A DNA stretch of 64,000 nt from Pseudoduganella namucuonensis (lineage in GTDB: Bacteria; Pseudomonadota; Gammaproteobacteria; Burkholderiales; Burkholderiaceae_D): contig NZ_FPBO01000012.1 in NCBI RefSeq assembly GCF_900116645.1, forward strand, positions 144,804 through 208,803, in the 5' to 3' direction. The stretch's first letter is position 1, and each line of letters starts with the position of its first letter. This document shows positions 42,672 through 51,383 of the stretch, piece by piece. A program made the position numbers and the translations under genes. The notes beneath the pieces are model-generated. The model did not search any database, was not told the origin of the DNA, and saw nothing but the letters and a program-made list of their open reading frames with translations.

Positions 42672-43289
42672 TCACGCCGCGGGTTTACACCTCTGCATCA
42701 ATTGCCCCACGAAGCCATCGAAGGCCGCGATCAGCGGCCCGTATTTGTCGCCATCCCCCTCCAGCTGCGCCAGCGCGTACGCGGTGGCCTCCAGCGTCGA
42801 CAGTTGGTCCGGCGCGTGCGCCTTGCGGATCAGGTAGTGGGAGGCCGGCACGTCGCGCAGCGGCAAGCGGGGCAGGCGCCGCAGCGCGGGGTTCAGGTGG
42901 AGCATCTTGCGGCTCTTGCGCCAGGTCGCGTCCAGCGCCACCAGCAGCAGGCCGGCCGGGTCCGCGGTCCAGGCGGGATCGAACGGCGGCGGCGCGGCGC
43001 CCGGCGTGGCGTCGCCCGGCGTCTCGGGATACAGCAGCACCGCGCGGCGCGGCCCCGCCAGCAGCGCGTCCAGCCGCTCCGCGTCGAACGCCTCCCCCAC
43101 TTCCAGGCGGCTGCCCGGCAGGCACAGATGCAGCAGGCGCGCGCTGTTCTTGGCGTTCGCCACCTCCATCGGGTGTTGCAGGATCAGCACGCCGGCGGCG
43201 CTCGCGACGGGCGCCGTCCAGCGGCAGATGCAGGTCGTTCGGGGACGCAGACACACGGCGCACATGGCGCGTTTCAAAGAATTGGGCAT
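42672..43289 (-). CDS. DTW-domain protein, probable tRNA-uridine aminocarboxypropyltransferase
   Basis: A 205-residue protein. Four cysteines at the N-terminus (MCAVCLRPRTTCICRW) form a likely zinc site. The family motif appears as LLVALDATWRKSRKMLHLN with the DTW tripeptide in the form DATW, and ASHYLIRKAHAPDQLSTLEA follows. Related E. coli TapT adds the acp group from SAM to a tRNA uridine (acp3U). The start MPNSLKRAMCAVC is chosen over a longer frame with no family resemblance. Confidence 0.85.
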   Translation of the reverse strand: MPNSLKRAMCAVCLRPRTTCICRWTAPVASAAGVLILQHPMEVANAKNSARLLHLCLPGSRLEVGEAFDAERLDALLAGPRRAVLLYPETPGDATPGAAPPPFDPAWTADPAGLLLVALDATWRKSRKMLHLNPALRRLPRLPLRDVPASHYLIRKAHAPDQLSTLEATAYALAQLEGDGDKYGPLIAAFDGFVGQLMQRCKPAA

Positions 43290-43380
43290 GCCGCGATTGT
43301 AGCGGGCCGCGCCGCCAGCGCCCAGCATCCGCGCACTATCCGGACACCATCCACCGGGCGCCATCGAGCGCCCGCCGACC

Positions 43381-45018
43381 CTACGCCTCGCTCGCCGACG
43401 CGATGCGGCGGGGCTCGGAGCGCGGCGCGCGCCCGGGCCGCTCCAGCCGCGCGCTGGACGGCTGGGCCGCCATCTGCGTCTCCGTCAGCTTGAACACCGC
43501 CACCGACTCGGCCAGCTGCGCCGACTGTTCCTGCATCGCCGCCGCCGCCGCCGCGGCCTGCTCCACCAGCGCGGCGTTCTGCTGCGTCACCTGGTCCATC
43601 TGCGTGATGGCGAAATTGACCTGTTCGATGCCGGTCTGCTGCTCCTCGCTGGCGTCGGCGATTTCGGCCATGATGCCGGTCACGCGGCCGATGCTGGCCA
43701 CGATTTCATCCATGGTCTGCCCGGCCTTGCCCACCAGGCCGGAACCCGTGTCCACCTGGTGCACCGACTCGTCGATCAGCTGCTTGATTTCCTTGGCCGC
43801 CGCCGCCGAGCGCTGCGCCAGCCCGCGCACCTCGGAGGCCACCACCGCGAAGCCCCGTCCCTGCTCGCCGGCGCGCGCCGCCTCCACCGCCGCGTTGAGG
43901 GCGAGGATGTTGGTCTGGAAGGCGATGCCGTCGATGACGCCGATGATGTCGACGATCCTGCGCGAGGACGCGTTGATGGCGCCCATGGTGGCCACCACGT
44001 CCGCCACCACCCGCCCGCCCCGGCCGGCGGTCTCGGACGCCGTGCTGGCCAGCTGGCAGGCCTGGCGCGCGTGCTCGGCGTTGATCTTGACGGTGGACGT
44101 CAGCTGCTCCATCGAGGACGCGGTCTCCTCCAGCGAGCTGGCCTGCTGCTCGGTGCGCGAGGACAGGTCCAGGTTGCCGGCCGCGATCTCGCTCGAGGCG
44201 TCGGCCATGGTGTCGGTGCCGCTGCGCACCTGGCCGACGATGTTGACCAGGTTGGCGTTCATGTTTCTCAGCGCGTTCATCAGCTGGCCCGCCTCGTCCC
44301 TGGTGCGCACCACGATCTCGCTGGTCAGGTCGCCCGAGGACACGGTTTCGGCCACCTTGACCGCCTCGTTGATGGGGCGCGTGATGGTGCGCGTGATGTA
44401 GCACGCGAAGCCCACGCCCAGCGCGATCGCCGCGACGCCGAGGATGACGAGCATGTTGCGGCCGCTCTCGTAGCCGGCCTGGATCTCGGCGGCGGTGCGG
44501 TCCAGCTGCCGCTTCTGGATGTCGGACAGTTGCTGCAGCGCGCCCAGGTAGGCTTCGCGCTTGCCGTCCATGTCCGAGCGCACCAGCCGGGCGGCCCGCT
44601 CCATGTCGCCGTCGGCCTTGGCCTTGAACACGGCCTTGCGCGCGTCGACATAGGCCTTGCGGGTGGAGAGCACCAGCGCGTGGCCGGCCTTCGATTCAGG
44701 ATCCTGCAGCGTCTTGCCCAGCAGGTCCTGGATTTCCGTGGCGCGGCCGGAGGAGGCGGCCATCAGCTGTTCGATGGCCTTCTGGTCCGCCTCGTCGGCC
44801 GCCTTCCAGGCGGCGGTGGTGCGCGAGGCGTTCACCTCGACTATCTTTTGCCACTCGGCAACCAGCCGCTCGACGCGGACATTGTCGTTCACCAGCATGC
44901 CCGTCTTGGCGCTGGCCGATTGCATGCGCAGGATGCCCACCACGGACAGCGCCGCCAGCAACAGCAGCACCACCGCGAAGGCCAAGCCTAGCCGCACGCC
45001 TATCCTGAGGTTCTTCAT
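43381..45018 (-). CDS. Methyl-accepting chemotaxis protein (4HB sensor)
   Basis: A 545-residue chemoreceptor of Tsr/Tar layout: helix [20 protein letters not shown], a four-helix-bundle periplasmic domain, second helix [24 protein letters not shown] ([19 protein letters not shown]), and the signalling hairpin [20 protein letters not shown] with [20 protein letters not shown]. An Ala-rich stretch ([20 protein letters not shown]) and a short basic tail end it. GGAG lies six bases before the ATG. Adaptation helices are present. Ligand unknown. Confidence 0.94.
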   Translation of the reverse strand: MKNLRIGVRLGLAFAVVLLLLAALSVVGILRMQSASAKTGMLVNDNVRVERLVAEWQKIVEVNASRTTAAWKAADEADQKAIEQLMAASSGRATEIQDLLGKTLQDPESKAGHALVLSTRKAYVDARKAVFKAKADGDMERAARLVRSDMDGKREAYLGALQQLSDIQKRQLDRTAAEIQAGYESGRNMLVILGVAAIALGVGFACYITRTITRPINEAVKVAETVSSGDLTSEIVVRTRDEAGQLMNALRNMNANLVNIVGQVRSGTDTMADASSEIAAGNLDLSSRTEQQASSLEETASSMEQLTSTVKINAEHARQACQLASTASETAGRGGRVVADVVATMGAINASSRRIVDIIGVIDGIAFQTNILALNAAVEAARAGEQGRGFAVVASEVRGLAQRSAAAAKEIKQLIDESVHQVDTGSGLVGKAGQTMDEIVASIGRVTGIMAEIADASEEQQTGIEQVNFAITQMDQVTQQNAALVEQAAAAAAAMQEQSAQLAESVAVFKLTETQMAAQPSSARLERPGRAPRSEPRRIASASEA

Positions 45019-45097
45019 GCCGGTCTCCCACTCGCATGGATGCGTCATGCAAGTCTGAGCCTATTCTGGTTTCAGTGCAACTGAACCGTGCGCGGGC

Positions 45098-47536
45098 CTA
45101 CTCGCGGGGCGGCGCCACGCCCAGCAACTCATCCATCTGCGCCACCGCGCCGGGTTCCCTGAGCACGGAACGCAGCCACAGATGCAGCGGCATGTCGCCC
45201 CAGCCGGCGGCCTTCTCCGCCAGGTACATGTCCACCAGCGTCTTCTGGATCTGCTCCGGGCTGCCCTCCAGCGTCAGGTCGTCCTTGCTGGCCGTTTTCA
45301 GCACCCAGTCCGTGCTTTGCAGTTCGCGGCTGGCGGCGTCGCGGATCGCCCCCTCCACGTACTGCCGCCACGCCTCGCGCGTGAAGGCCCCGGGGATGGC
45401 GTGGCTGCCGGCCAGCAGCGCCTGGTCCTGCTCCCCCACCACACGCGCCACGGTCATGGCCGGGAAGCGCGTGCCGGCGCGGGCGCGGATCTCGCCATAC
45501 ACGCGGTCGCGCGCCGGCATGCCGCGCACCACGCGGCGCAGGTTCTCGCGGGACTGGTCCACCAGCGTCAGCTTCTGCTCCACGCGCGGCCAGAACGGAT
45601 CGCCCATCCGCGCCAGGTGGAAGGCCAGGAGGCGCTCCGCGCCGCGTATCATCTGCTCGCGCGGCATGGCGCCGCGGTTGGCCTCCAGCCAGCCGCGCCA
45701 GTGGCGCGTGAGCTGGTCGTTCAGGTGGCCGGCCTCGGCGCGCTCGGGATCGGCCAGCATCAGGTAGGTCTTCAGGGCGTTGTAGGCGTCGCCCGCGTGC
45801 AGGGGATTGGCGTCCACGTACTGGCCCGCCGGCGCCGGGGACCGCTCCGGCGCCGGGCCGGCCGGCGCGGCCGTGAGCTGGCCGGCGTTGGCGTTCATCT
45901 CGAACAGCAGCGCCTCCAGGCTGGCGGTGACCGGCTTGAGCATCACTTCCCGCACGCCGGCGAAGAACTCGGCGCGCAGCTTGCGCTCCAGCAGGCCGCC
46001 CTGGTACAGGCCCATGCCCAGGGACCAGGGCACGTCGCGCCGGAAGCGCTCCAGCTGCTCGATGCGGTCCTGCAGCACGCCCAGCGCCTCCAGGCGCGAT
46101 TGCAGATCCGGCCGCGCCTCCTGCAGCTTGACGACGTGCGCCAGGTCCGCCTCGACGTTGGCCACCAGTTGGCGGTTGCCCAGGTAGGACCAGGTCCAGC
46201 CGCCCAGCGCGGCGCCCAGCGCCAGCACGGCCACCGCGAACGCCGCGTAGCGCAGGCGCATGCTGGTGCGGCTGGCGAATTGCGACACCAGCGCCTTGTC
46301 CGCGAAGATCACGTCGCGGAACAGCTTGAGCAGGAAGTGGCCGGACGGCGCGCCATCGCCGAAGCCGGACGGTGCCGGCGCGGGCGGCTGGTAGGCCAGC
46401 TCGAAGCGCTCGGCGATGCGGCGCGACTGCGCGCAGATCGGCGTGCCCTCCTGCAGCGCGCTGGTGAAATAGAAACCGCGCAGCACGGGCTTGAACTGGA
46501 AGGGGTTTTCCTCGAACAGCGTGGCCAGGAAGGCGCGCACCGGCCCGCGCATGGCGGCGAATTCCAGCGGGAAGGTGAACAGGCCGGGCGAGACGCCGGC
46601 GCGCCGCGGCTGCGCCAGGGAGGCCACGCTCATCTCCTTCAGCCCGTCGTGCAGCTCGTCGAAAGCCTGGTCGAAGAAGGCCAGCAATTCCTGCGTGCCG
46701 GTCTTGCGCTTGTAGGGCATGGTCGCGCCCCACACCCGCTCGCGCTCCGCCGCCTCCGCCTGCGCGAAGAACTCGCCGAAGCCCGCGATCAGGTCCGCCT
46801 TGGTGAACAGCACGTAGACCGGCGCGTGCACCTCCAGCCCCTCGATCAGGTCCTGCATGCGCTGGCGCAGGCTGCGCGCCAGCTGCAGGGACGCCTCGGG
46901 CTCGCTGCGCAGTTCCGCGACGCTGACCGCGACGATGATGCCGTTCACCGGCGCGCGCCTGCGGTGCCGTTTCAGCAGGCCGAGAAAGGCCAGCCATTCG
47001 GCGCGGCACTCGTCCTCCACGGCGTAGCGGCCGGCGGTGTCGAGCACAATGCCCTCCTTGCTGAAGAACCAATCGCAGTTGCGCGTGCCGCCCACGCCCT
47101 GCACCGCGCGCCCGTCGTCGAAGGGGAACTGCAGGCCCGAGTTGGCGATGGCGCTGCTCTTGCCGGCGGCGGGGTTCCCGATGATCATGTACCACGGCAG
47201 CTGGTACAGCGCGCCCTTGCCGGACAGCCTGCCCAGCTTGGAGCCGCGTATGGTGGCGATGGCCTTCAGCAGGCTGTCGCGCACCGCCATGTCGACCTCG
47301 GGGACCGCCGGCGCGATGGCCTCCTCCAGCGCCTTGCCCTCGCGCGCGGCCAGGCGGCGGCGCAGCCACCACGCCAACCAGCCGGCCAGCAGCGCCAGCG
47401 CGAAGCCGGCGACGGCCCAGACCAGTGCCAGTTGCAGCGCCTCCGCGCCGAAATAGAAGAACGCCGCCATGCCCAGCAGGACGATGAGCGTGAGGTGGCG
47501 GGAATCGGTCAGGAACAGCCAGGTGCGTCGCAGCAT
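45098..47536 (-). CDS. tssM: Shortened TssM/IcmF-type type VI secretion membrane protein
   Basis: An 812-residue inner-membrane protein. Two N-terminal helices (about 13-57), a cytoplasmic NTPase domain with GNPAAGKSS (120-128), LDTAG (165-169) and FTKAD (244-248), a third helix (430-449), and a periplasmic domain with ImcF-related features (FTFPLEFAAMRGPVRAFLAT; PVLRGFYFTSALQEGTPICA). Full TssM proteins run to about 1100-1300 residues; the last 300 or so, the TssJ-binding C-terminal domain, are absent, and the gene ends with a normal stop. No other Tss gene is in the window. MLRRTWLFL is the likely start. Confidence 0.85.
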   Translation of the reverse strand: MLRRTWLFLTDSRHLTLIVLLGMAAFFYFGAEALQLALVWAVAGFALALLAGWLAWWLRRRLAAREGKALEEAIAPAVPEVDMAVRDSLLKAIATIRGSKLGRLSGKGALYQLPWYMIIGNPAAGKSSAIANSGLQFPFDDGRAVQGVGGTRNCDWFFSKEGIVLDTAGRYAVEDECRAEWLAFLGLLKRHRRRAPVNGIIVAVSVAELRSEPEASLQLARSLRQRMQDLIEGLEVHAPVYVLFTKADLIAGFGEFFAQAEAAERERVWGATMPYKRKTGTQELLAFFDQAFDELHDGLKEMSVASLAQPRRAGVSPGLFTFPLEFAAMRGPVRAFLATLFEENPFQFKPVLRGFYFTSALQEGTPICAQSRRIAERFELAYQPPAPAPSGFGDGAPSGHFLLKLFRDVIFADKALVSQFASRTSMRLRYAAFAVAVLALGAALGGWTWSYLGNRQLVANVEADLAHVVKLQEARPDLQSRLEALGVLQDRIEQLERFRRDVPWSLGMGLYQGGLLERKLRAEFFAGVREVMLKPVTASLEALLFEMNANAGQLTAAPAGPAPERSPAPAGQYVDANPLHAGDAYNALKTYLMLADPERAEAGHLNDQLTRHWRGWLEANRGAMPREQMIRGAERLLAFHLARMGDPFWPRVEQKLTLVDQSRENLRRVVRGMPARDRVYGEIRARAGTRFPAMTVARVVGEQDQALLAGSHAIPGAFTREAWRQYVEGAIRDAASRELQSTDWVLKTASKDDLTLEGSPEQIQKTLVDMYLAEKAAGWGDMPLHLWLRSVLREPGAVAQMDELLGVAPPRE

Positions 47537-47651
47537 GGAAGGCTCTCGTGTCGTGGCGCCACTGGGGCGGACCGACCAATGTTGCCATCGCACAAGGCCC
47601 GCTTTCTTGCGCGGGCGCAATGATCCGGGAACAATCAACGCGCCGCGAAAA

Positions 47652-48410
47652 TCAGCGGCCGGCGCCCGGCCGGCCCCCCGCCCTCAGTTCCACGTGGCCG
47701 AAGTCCAGCATGGCCCAGCGCCCGCCCCAATGCAGGCCGGCCGCCTCGGCCGCCGCGCCGTACAGCTGGTAGCCGCGCATGGCCCAGGGGTCTTTTTCGG
47801 AGATCACCAGGCGGCCCTCGCGCAGGAAGGCGCAGTCCGCGGCCAGGCCGAACTGGTGGTAGCTCTGGAACGCCTTCGCGCCGGTGACGCCGGGGCCGGC
47901 GGCGGCCAGCATGTCCTGCCGCTCGGGACTGCGGTAGCCTTCCAGCAGCACCATCTCGTAGCCGTGCCGCTCCCTCATGTCGCGGAACACCAGTAGCAGG
48001 CGCTGTTCGAAACCCGGTTCCAGCAAGCGCCAGTTGCGGCTCGCGCTGGCCAGCATGGGGCGCTGCAGCGTCGCCTCCGCCGTGGTGAAGACCAGTGGCG
48101 GCAAGGGTTGCGGCGGCGCCAGGCGCTCCCCTGCCAGCAACTGCTCGACCTGCGCGTTGGCCACGCGCTGCGCGCCGTCGAAACCGGGCAGCGCGCGCCG
48201 TCCGCTCGCCACATACGCCAGCAGCGGCGGGATGGCCAGCAGCGCGGCCCCGCCCAGCAGCAGCGCTGCGCGCCGCCAGCCGCGGGGGCGCAGCCGGCGC
48301 CCCCACTCGGCGGCGGCCCGCAGCGCCGCGCCGCGGCCCTCGGGAAAACACAGCAGCCAGCCGGCCACGCAACTGGAAAAAAACAACAACAGCAGGGAAA
48401 GCATCAGCAT
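47652..48410 (-). CDS. Membrane-anchored M15 (VanY/TagX-like) peptidoglycan peptidase
   Basis: A 252-residue protein with two hydrophobic segments (MLMLSLLLLFFSSCVAGWLL and ALLLGGAALLAIPPLLAYVA) and a periplasmic M15 domain. The zinc site is SYHQFGLAADCAF (His, Asp) plus the distal His in LDFGHVEL, with GYRSPERQDML and GLHWGGRWAM as usual. VanY-type enzymes cut peptidoglycan peptides; TagX, a type VI accessory enzyme of the same family, opens the wall for apparatus assembly. It lies 115 nt upstream of the tssM-like gene on the same strand. GGAG precedes the ATG by five bases, favouring it over a TTG upstream. Confidence 0.85.
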   Translation of the reverse strand: MLMLSLLLLFFSSCVAGWLLCFPEGRGAALRAAAEWGRRLRPRGWRRAALLLGGAALLAIPPLLAYVASGRRALPGFDGAQRVANAQVEQLLAGERLAPPQPLPPLVFTTAEATLQRPMLASASRNWRLLEPGFEQRLLLVFRDMRERHGYEMVLLEGYRSPERQDMLAAAGPGVTGAKAFQSYHQFGLAADCAFLREGRLVISEKDPWAMRGYQLYGAAAEAAGLHWGGRWAMLDFGHVELRAGGRPGAGR

Positions 48411-48535
48411 GGTGAGCTCCGTCAAGACATCGACGCGCGGCGGAAGTCACACTGGCCGGACGCGTCTTTTGTTGCTGCATCGTAAGCCGCCCGCCATCGG
48501 ACGTTTCGCGCCAGATCAAACCGCCGGAGGAAAAA

Positions 48536-49273
48536 ATGGAACCTGGAAGACATTCAGCGCGGCCGGAGCTGTTCGCGCCGCCGCTGGCCGCCACCGGCGG
48601 CGAGCGCCGCATCCTGGCCACCCTGGATCACGGGGACGCCGATGCCGGCAGGCGCCTGCCGCCCCACGCGCGCCACCTGGCGCTGGCCCTGGGCGCCATG
48701 CTGGTGCTGGCGTGCGGCGTGGCCTGGATCAGCCACATCGCGATCACGCCGAGGAACAGCCCGGAATTCGCCATCACCTCCTACCAGGCGCCCGCCGCCG
48801 CCACGCCCGTGGAAGTCGAGAAGCTGGCGGCGGCGATCATCAACGAACCGCTGCAGGCGGCCGCGGCGCGCATGCCCGGCCCGGCGCGCGCGGCGCCGGC
48901 AACGGCGGCCACAGTCGCGGACCGTCCGCCGCAAGCGCGCGGCAAGGCATCCGTCCAGGCGAAAAGGGATGGCAACGGCGTGAAAGCCGGCGCGCGACAC
49001 GCCGCCACCGTGGCGGACCTCCAGCCCGAACGCGCCGGCGCCGCGCGGGGCCCGGCCGGCAAGGACAGCGACGTCACGCTGCTGGCGGCGCTGGTGGCGC
49101 ATGGCAGCGGCGCGGCGAGCGTCCCGGCCGGGGCGGCCGACGGCGCCACCGCGCTGCAAGGGTGCGAGCGCTTGCGCGCCTCGGAAGCAGCGCTGTGCAG
49201 AATGCGCGTCTGCGGCAGCCAGTGGCAGCACGAGGCGGGCTGCCGCCAGGCGGCCGCCCGGGACAGCGATTAA
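48536..49273 (+). CDS. Unknown single-pass membrane protein
   Basis: A 245-residue protein I do not recognise. A 45-residue cytoplasmic lead, one membrane helix (about 47-68, LALALGAMLVLACGVAWISH), a long low-complexity Ala-rich outer region, and a short C-terminal segment with four cysteines (LQGCERLRASEAALCRMRVC, then WQHEAGC). GGAGG six bases before the ATG gives a firm start. It is divergent from the M15 peptidase across 125 nt, so shared control is possible. Confidence 0.75.
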   Translation: MEPGRHSARPELFAPPLAATGGERRILATLDHGDADAGRRLPPHARHLALALGAMLVLACGVAWISHIAITPRNSPEFAITSYQAPAAATPVEVEKLAAAIINEPLQAAAARMPGPARAAPATAATVADRPPQARGKASVQAKRDGNGVKAGARHAATVADLQPERAGAARGPAGKDSDVTLLAALVAHGSGAASVPAGAADGATALQGCERLRASEAALCRMRVCGSQWQHEAGCRQAAARDSD

Positions 49274-49280
49274 GCCGGAA

Positions 49281-50045
49281 TCAGAGGCTGAGCAGGCCGC
49301 GCACGAAGCGGCTCATCAAATCCAGCAACACCTCCGGTCGTTCCTGGTGCGGCGTGTGGCCGCAATCCGGCACCATCCATTGCCTCCCGTGCGGCGCGCG
49401 CGTGGCGATGGACTCCAACTGCGCCGCGGTGCCGTACTGGTCCGCCGCGCCCTGCAAGGCCAGCACGGGGCAGGTGATCGCCGGCAGCAGGTACTCGATA
49501 TTCCAGTGACTGAAATACGGCTGCAGCCAGGTATCGGCCCAGGCGTGGAAAATCCCCTCCGTCTTCGCGCCATGGTAGCGCGCCAAGCCGTGCAGCTTGC
49601 CTTCGCCATAGGCGTTCAACGCCGCGCGTATGCCCCGCAGCGTGACCTCCTCCACGAACACATGCGCGGCCTCGGTCAGCACGCCCAGCAGGCCCGCCGG
49701 ACGCGCCGCCGCGTGGATCAGGGCGATGCTGCCGCCGTCCGAATGGCCGACGACGATGTATGCCCGGCCGTCCAGCAGCGCCTCCAGCACCCGCGGCAAC
49801 TCCACCAGCGCCGACTCGTGCAGGTAGTGGACGTCGCGCCCGCGCCGCAGCGGCGAGGACAGGCCGTATCCCTCGCGGTCGTACACCAGCCCCGGACATC
49901 CGGTGGCGGCGCACAGCCGCGCCGGAAAGTCCCGCCACATGGCGGTGCAGCCCAGCCCCTCGTGCAGGAATACCAGCACCGGCTTGCGCGCGTCGCCCTC
50001 GATCGCTTGATACGACAGTCGGACACCGTCCCCCAGATCCAGCAT
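49281..50045 (-). CDS. Alpha/beta-fold hydrolase
   Basis: A 254-residue hydrolase. The oxyanion segment is LVFLHEGLGCTAMWRDFP, the nucleophile elbow is VVGHSDGGSIAL, the acid is probably in LALQGAADQYGT, and the catalytic His is in VPDCGHTPHQERPEVL. It is most like small esterases or haloperoxidase-type hydrolases; substrate unknown. It starts 13 nt after the MFS gene, so the two are probably one transcript. Confidence 0.9.
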   Translation of the reverse strand: MLDLGDGVRLSYQAIEGDARKPVLVFLHEGLGCTAMWRDFPARLCAATGCPGLVYDREGYGLSSPLRRGRDVHYLHESALVELPRVLEALLDGRAYIVVGHSDGGSIALIHAAARPAGLLGVLTEAAHVFVEEVTLRGIRAALNAYGEGKLHGLARYHGAKTEGIFHAWADTWLQPYFSHWNIEYLLPAITCPVLALQGAADQYGTAAQLESIATRAPHGRQWMVPDCGHTPHQERPEVLLDLMSRFVRGLLSL

Positions 50046-50058
50046 GGCCTCTCCCTAT

Positions 50059-51297
50059 TCAAATCCGGCCGCGGAACGCCCATACGCCGTGCGCGCCCAT
50101 CACGCAGCCCGCCAACAGCAACGCGCCCGGAACGCCCAGCCATTCCGCCGCCTGGCCCCAGAACACGCTGCCCAGCGTCTGCCCGAGCGCCATCGCCAAC
50201 AGGTAAATCGATAGTGTACGCGCCCGCAACTCGACGGGAAAAGACGATTGGGCCGCGCCATTCAAGGTGCTGACCATGGCCGCCCACGCCACGCCGCCAA
50301 CCGCCACCACGGGGGCGAGCAGCCAGTGGGGGCAAAGCGGCAACGCCAGCAGCATGGCGCCGAACACGCCCAGCGCCGCGCCGAGCAGCGGCCCCCGCCC
50401 CAGGCGCGCACGCAACGAGGGCAGCAGAAAGGCCGCCAGCACCGCGCCCACGCCCAGGCAGGCCATCAGTCCCCCGAAGGCCCGCGCCTCGCCGCGCAGC
50501 ACGTCGCGCACGAACAGCGGCAGCAGCGAGGCGAACGCGATGGCGCCAAACAGGGCGCCGGCCGTGTGGAGCAGCAGGCGGCGGTAGGCGGCGCTTCCCA
50601 GCCCGGCGCGCAGGCCGTCCATGAAACTGTTCCAGCCGACGGGCGCGCCGCGCCCGGGCGCCTCCGCGCTGGACATCCATGCGCTGTAGACCAGCAGCAT
50701 GCCGCCGAAGGACAGCGCGTTGAACAGGAACAGCGGGGCCGGGCCGATCCACACGAACAGCACCCCGCCCAGCGCCGGTCCGGCGATGGCGGCCGCGTTG
50801 TAACTGAGGTTGTTCAGCGACGCGGCCGCATCCACCTCCTCGGGCGCCACCAGCGCGGACGTGGTGGCCTGCCACGCCGGCCACATGAAGGCGGAACCGG
50901 TGCCCGTCATGAAGATCAGGGCCAGCACGGCGCCGGGCGCCACGTCGCCTTGCGCCGCCAGCGCCGCCATGCACAGCGCGGCCAGCGCCATGAAGGCGTT
51001 GATGACGAACAGCAGCCGCGCCCTGGGCACGGCGTCCGCCACCACGCCGGCCAACAGGCCGAACATCACCATGGGCGCGTAGGTCGCGGCCTGCACCAGC
51101 GTGGCGGCCCGGGGCGACGCCGAGATGGAAGCGACCAGCCACGCCGAGGCGAAGGTCTGGGTCCAGGTGCCGAGGTTGGAGACCAGGTTGGCCAGCCAGA
51201 GCTGGCGGAATCGCCGGTGGCGCAAAGGCTGCAGCATGCCGGTTTTCCCGTGGGGTGCAGGCGCGTATGGCGTTGCCGCCGGCTTGTGCTTGTGCAT
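50059..51297 (-). CDS. MFS transporter (enterobactin-exporter-like, MFS_3)
   Basis: A 412-residue protein with about 12 helices. Family features are the N-terminal LRHRRFRQLWLANLVSNLGT, the following WTQTFASAWLVASIS, and the loop after helix 2 (GLLAGVVADAVPRARLLFVI). LSFGGMLLVY and LYLLAMALGQTLGSVFWGQA-type segments occur in the C-terminal half. These resemble EntS-type exporters; the substrate is unknown. A promoter-like pair precedes it. Confidence 0.9.
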   Translation of the reverse strand: MHKHKPAATPYAPAPHGKTGMLQPLRHRRFRQLWLANLVSNLGTWTQTFASAWLVASISASPRAATLVQAATYAPMVMFGLLAGVVADAVPRARLLFVINAFMALAALCMAALAAQGDVAPGAVLALIFMTGTGSAFMWPAWQATTSALVAPEEVDAAASLNNLSYNAAAIAGPALGGVLFVWIGPAPLFLFNALSFGGMLLVYSAWMSSAEAPGRGAPVGWNSFMDGLRAGLGSAAYRRLLLHTAGALFGAIAFASLLPLFVRDVLRGEARAFGGLMACLGVGAVLAAFLLPSLRARLGRGPLLGAALGVFGAMLLALPLCPHWLLAPVVAVGGVAWAAMVSTLNGAAQSSFPVELRARTLSIYLLAMALGQTLGSVFWGQAAEWLGVPGALLLAGCVMGAHGVWAFRGRI

Positions 51298-51324
51298 ACA
51301 ATGGCTCTCCGTGAATGTGCGTCC

Positions 51325-51354
51325 AGTCTATGCGGCGGGCTAAAACAGCGTCAA
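51325..51354 (-). promoter_or_regulatory. Candidate promoter of the MFS-hydrolase operon
   Basis: On the minus strand TTGACG (51349-51354) and TAGACT (51325-51330) are 18 nt apart, and the start codon is 28 nt further on. Confidence 0.55.
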
Positions 51355-51383
51355 TCTTGACTCCGGCAATCAATATAAAAATC

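Noticed and set aside
48408..48425. TTG start five codons upstream for the M15 peptidase
   Set aside because: The ATG at 48410 has GGAG five bases upstream; the TTG does not.
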